DNA of 44,080 nucleotides from Paracamarosporium sp. OC-R06-R3 (lineage: Eukaryota > Ascomycota > Dothideomycetes > Pleosporales > Didymosphaeriaceae), in the NCBI GenBank assembly GCA_019828545.1, contig JACVRA010000467.1, positions 1 through 44,080 on the forward strand, given 5' to 3'. Shown here piece after piece: positions 39,936 through 44,080 of this stretch (the first letter of the stretch is position 1; the number at the start of each line of letters is the position of its first letter). Made by a program: the position numbers and the translations under genes. The notes under the pieces are model-generated. The model made no database searches. It was not told the DNA's origin and saw only the letters and a program-made list of their open reading frames with translations.

Positions 39936-42900
39936 ATGGACAGAGAAGAGATCAAACCGTGAGCGATCCGACCATGCGGGACACGAACGTGTAACATGCT
40001 CATCATTGCACAGGGCTCGGGTCCATTTCCCTGGCGATGAGGAAACAGGTCGCGTGGGCCGCGAGCGCGAAGCGTATCGCCATGACAGGCGATTGTCGCG
40101 TCAATCTAGCGTAGGCAGTCTCTCGATCCACAGTGCAGGCGGAGGCACGAGGACTGTACAACCAGAGACTGCTCTACCCATCACGTACCGTACTCTGTGA
40201 GTTGTTCATTTCATACATGCACGCTTACGCGTTTGCTTGTACGTTGCCCTTTCAGGGGCGACCTACTCTGCCATGGCCTTGGCCGGGTACATTGCCTGGA
40301 CACACTACTGACGGAACGTAGCTCTATCGAACTCGATGAAGCCCAGAGCAAGAAGCAGGAAAGCGTAAAGCGTGCCAAAGAGCGCGCTGGCGTTGGTGAG
40401 TCGCTGCCCTTCGTGTGTACTCTTGCCCCTAACAACCCACAGACCTTGCCGGCTTGGAATGGCACACCATCTCCACTGAAGAACTCCTCCGCCGCCTGTC
40501 AGTCACCCTCGGTCAAGGTCTTTCCCCAGACCAAGTCACGCGTCGCCTCAACGAACATGGCCACAACAAGATGACACCTCCTCCTTCTGGTCTCTTTGGT
40601 AAGATCATGGGCTACTTCTTCGGTGGCTTCGGATCGATCCTCCTCGTTGCTAGTATACTGGTGTTTATCGCGTGGAAACCGCTTGGTAACCCGCCTGCGA
40701 AGGCTAACCTTGCGCTTGCAATTGTCTTGCTCGTTGTGTTCTTCTTCCAAGCTGCCTTCAATGCGTGGCAGGTACGTAGATCAGAAGACAACGATGCGTC
40801 GATTACAAAGGAAGGATGCTCATTTATACCATTAGGATTGGAGCTCAGCACGAGTGATGGCTTCCATTGGAAGTATGTTGCCTGACCAATGTATCGTCGT
40901 TCGCAATGGGTCTCAAGCTAGTATATCAGCAACTGACCTGGTCCCCGGAGACATCGTGATCATCAAGCAGGGTAACAAGCTCCCTGCAGATGTTCGCTTT
41001 GTCGAAGTGTCCAGCGACGCCATGTTCGATCGCGCAATTCTTACAGGTATGTTCAGCTCGTTTGCAGTTCTCTGCATCTACCCAATCTAACACGTGTTAG
41101 GTGAATCTGAGCCCTGCCCTGCGACCATCGAAGCGACCGAAGACAACTACCTCGAGACACACAACATCGGTATGCAAGGTACTCACTGTATCTCCGGAGG
41201 TTGCATTGGTATTTGCGTGGCTACGGGTGACAACACAATCTTCGGACGCATCGCGAAGCTTACAAGTGAACCCAAGACCGGCATGACCCCGTTGCAAAGG
41301 GAGATTCTGCGATTTGTGCTGATCATCACGGTCTTCATCACCTGCGTGGTCATCCTCATTGTCATTCTCTGGGCTGCATGGCTTCGTAAAGACTACCCTG
41401 AGTGGATCGATGTTCCCCTCCTCATTGTAGATTGTGTCTCCTGCGCGGTGGCCTTCATCCCTGAGGGCTTGCCTATCGCATTGACGACTAGCTTGACGAT
41501 TGTTGCGAATATCATGAGGAAGAACAAGATTCTTTGCAAGTCGCTCAAGACAGTTGAGACTCTGGGTGCTGTGTCAGTCATCTGCTCAGACAAGACTGGT
41601 ACTCTGACGAAGGTACGTCATCGCTTATTACAACAACTCTTTCGAGAAGACATGACTAAAGTTTCATAGAACTCTATGGTAGTTACAGACATCTACGCAG
41701 GAGGCGAAGAATACACACCCGAGGCCGCTCGAGATTTGATGGCAATCATTCGGTCAGAGAACAACATCGCAGCACTTAGCAAGAAGCGGGAAGACGTAAT
41801 GGAGGACCTCCGCTTGATGTCTGGTCTATGCAATGCTGGCGAGTTTGATGCTGCCACTATGCACCTGCCTATCTACGATCGTAAGATCAACGGTGATGCG
41901 ACTGACCAAGCTATCTTGCGCCTATCCGAAAGCCTTGGTTCTGTCGCCGAGCTTCGTCAGAGTTGGAGAAAGGTTTTTGAGATCGCATTCAACAGCAAGA
42001 ACAAGTTCATGGTGCGGTTGATGTCGCCGGCGTCCCAGGATGCATCTAACAAGCAGACTACGCTCATGATAAAGGGAGCTCCGGACATTATTCTGCCTCG
42101 CTGCAACTCGGTTGTTGGGGATCATGGCGAGATTCTACCTTTGACCGAGGCCCAGACCCAGCGCATTGAACAGACCAAGGACGACTGGTCACGACAAGGA
42201 AAACGTGTGATCCTCCTTGCTCGCAAGCAAACAGTAGCTCCCTTTTCCAACAACCCAGAGAAGGAGGTCCTCGTCGCAGCTCGTCAAGGCTTGACTTTCG
42301 TGGGTCTGCTCGGCATCGTGGATCCACCCCGTGATGAGATCCCTTCTGTCGTCAACATCCTCCGAAACGCATCTATCCGCATCTTCATGGTCACCGGCGA
42401 CTTTAAGCTTACGGCTCAAGCAATTGCCGAGGAATGCGGCATTATCTCCAACTCAGCGATGGTCGACGACATCACCGCCTTGGACAGAGGAGTCAAAGAG
42501 GGATTTTCGCGCCGAGCCATCGTCCTGAGTGGCCCCGAACTGATGACACTCAACGAGAACCAATGGAACCAGCTATGCCAGTACGAAGAGATTGTATTTG
42601 CCAGAACCACGCCCGAGCAGAAGCTTCGTATTGTCAAGGAGTTCCAAGCCCGGGACAACATCGTCGGTATGACAGGCGATGGTGTCAATGACGCTCCTTC
42701 GCTGAAAGCTGCGGACATCGGCATCGCGATGGGTAGCGGTAGTGACATTGCGATCGAGGCCGCAGACATGGTGCTTCTCGACTCGTTTGCCGCCATTGTT
42801 GCCGCCGTGGAATACGGTCGTCTCGTGTATGACAACCTGAAGAAGACCATCTTGTATCTGCTACCTGCGGGTTCCTTCAGTGAACTTTGGCCTGTTGTCA

Positions 42901-43577
42901 CGAACGTTGCGTTTGGCATTCCGCAGATCTTGTCTTCCTTCCTCATGATCGTCATCTGTTGTTTCACGGATTGTGCGGCTGCCATTACGCTCGCTTACGA
43001 GAAGCCTGAGTCGGACCTGATGCTGCGTGCTCCTCGGAGCCCCAAGAAAGACCGTCTCGTCAACACGAGGCTTATCTTCCATGCGTACTTTGTTGTAGGA
43101 TTGCTCGAGTGCTTCCTGTCTTTCACCATGGCCTTTTGGTACATGGAGCGCAAGGGCATTCCTTTCACAGCGATGTGGCTCAAGTTCGGTAACTACGATT
43201 CGCAATACGACCCAGACTATATAATCCAGACGACAAACGAAGCGTCGAGCATCTACTTTGTCACGCTTGTAGTCATGCAACTATTCAATCTACTAGCGAC
43301 TCGCACGCGGCGTCTCAGCATCTTCCAACAGCCTCCCGTCTTCAACAAGAACACCCAGAACTGGCTCTTGTTCCCAGCCATGGTCTTCGCCATCGTAGTC
43401 GTCTTCATCTTCTGCTACCCTCCTTCAGTCCAGGAAGCCATCGATACCACTACGATCCCAGTAGAATATTGGTTCTTCCCTGTAGCCTTCGGAATCGGTC
43501 TGCTCATTCTCGATGAGGCACGCAAATGGGCGATACGCACGTGGCCGCATGGTCTGCTTGCCAAGATCGCTTGGTGA
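39936..43577 (+). CDS. P2C-type (Na+/K+-ATPase-like) cation pump
   Basis: Fungal homologue of the Na+/K+- and H+/K+-ATPase alpha subunit, expected to move Na+/K+ or H+/K+ across the plasma membrane using ATP. Seven exons (39936-39958, 40014-40196, 40322-40395, 40443-40771, 40836-41046, 41101-41612, 41670-43577) give 1079 aa. Motifs: an N-terminal Ser/Arg-rich cytosolic tail (RRLSRQSSVGSLSIHS); actuator-domain LVPGDIV and LTGESEP; M4 FIPEGLPIAL (PEGLP 394-398; animal pumps have PEGLL); phosphorylation site SDKTGTLTK with Asp437; KGAPD (579-583); VDPPR; TGDGVNDAPSLK (779-785); and a complete C-terminal set of membrane helices (about six). Everything needed for catalysis is present. No beta-subunit gene is seen nearby, as usual in fungi. 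Splicing between exons 5 and 6 forms the conserved LTGES. Confidence 0.95.
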
Positions 43578-44080
43578 TAAAGGGCGGAAGTGGTGGGAAG
43601 GGGTGGCTCGGTCACCGGACTGCGGATGACTTCCAATAAATGGACCAAGGCAACGCCGATTGCCCCGTCACTCTTGGGTCCCCACATACTCTGCTCATGC
43701 ACCATGCATCCTAACATGGCTCAGGAGGGCGTGTGAGTCAGAGTCAGTGTACCCATCATACTCATCAGCAATGAATACCTTCCGTAGTCACAGGTAGATC
43801 CAAGTAGCCCAACAATCAAAAAAATAAGCATGACGCAAACACGTCTCATCCAACCCTCACCATCCCAATCTCAGTACCCACCTATCTAAACCAGATGGAC
43901 TACCTCCACTAAGTGTTTTCAGCAAATCATGCCTTTAGCGGATCTGCGAGCCTAAGCCTACGTGCTGGCACTTATCACAGGTAGGTTATGGATAGGGCGG
44001 GTGGTGCAAAGCGGGTTCGAACCGGCGCACCGTCCCATCTCCAATCGTCAAAAAAGTCAAAAACTAAAAGCCACTTCGAA
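43578..44080. other. 3' flank of the ATPase gene to window end
   Basis: Contains ATPase 3' untranslated sequence and about 400 bp with no gene. Near 44005-44028 is a near-palindrome around GGTTCGAACC flanked by GGTGC/GCACC, which forms a hairpin but does not complete a tRNA. Confidence 0.5.

Noticed and set aside
43995..44045. tRNA candidate around GGTTCGAACC
   Set aside because: The B-box-like palindrome is present but the T-stem does not pair on either strand and no anticodon arm or acceptor stem can be drawn.

Overview
This window is nuclear DNA of a filamentous ascomycete. The basis is: many short (about 45-150 nt) GT-AG introns with CTRAC-type branch points, intron-bearing protein genes on both strands without operons, a Pol III tRNA gene with an intron, and several fungus-specific families (fungal rhodopsin-like 7TM protein, AcuF-type zinc finger, DUF7580, NudC, fungal P2C ATPase). 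A member of the Dothideomycetes (Pleosporales-like) is my best guess, from the overall gene style only. I see no CRISPR array, no intact transposon and no rRNA.

Layout. 0-10 kb is housekeeping: an Srs2-type UvrD helicase (+), an AP180/CALM clathrin adaptor (-) sharing a 369-bp divergent promoter with the dynein-pathway factor NudC (+), then a mucin-like single-span membrane protein (-). From 9.7 to 13.1 kb there is no convincing gene; it ends in the promoter of a small charged Ser/Tyr/Asp-rich protein (+). 14-18 kb holds a MEMO1-family protein (-), a small zinc-finger protein (+), a probable mitochondrial helical protein (-) and a split tRNA-Val(UAC). 19-21.3 kb is a FATP/very-long-chain acyl-CoA synthetase (-).

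22.3-30.7 kb is the most interesting block. A 293-residue gasdermin-like protein (+) lies tail-to-tail with a DUF7580-subtilisin (S8) protease (-). The protease is divergent, across a 335-bp shared promoter, from a 1320-residue NLR-like protein (+) that carries an AcuF zinc finger, a NACHT-like NTPase, ankyrin-like repeats, zinc ribbons and a UBA-like tail. By analogy with the fungal het-Q1/het-Q2 gasdermin-protease pair, I read this as a regulated cell-death or allorecognition locus: sensor (NLR-like), activator (protease) and pore-forming executor (gasdermin-like).

32.6-44 kb holds a classical short-chain dehydrogenase (-), a fungal rhodopsin-like 7TM protein (+) with a 25-nt exon, a DJ-1/PfpI-fold protein whose nucleophile Cys is replaced by Asp (+), and a seven-exon P2C Na+/K+-type ATPase (+).

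All multi-exon models were built by hand from splice consensus, reading-frame continuity and family motifs; no transcript evidence was available.
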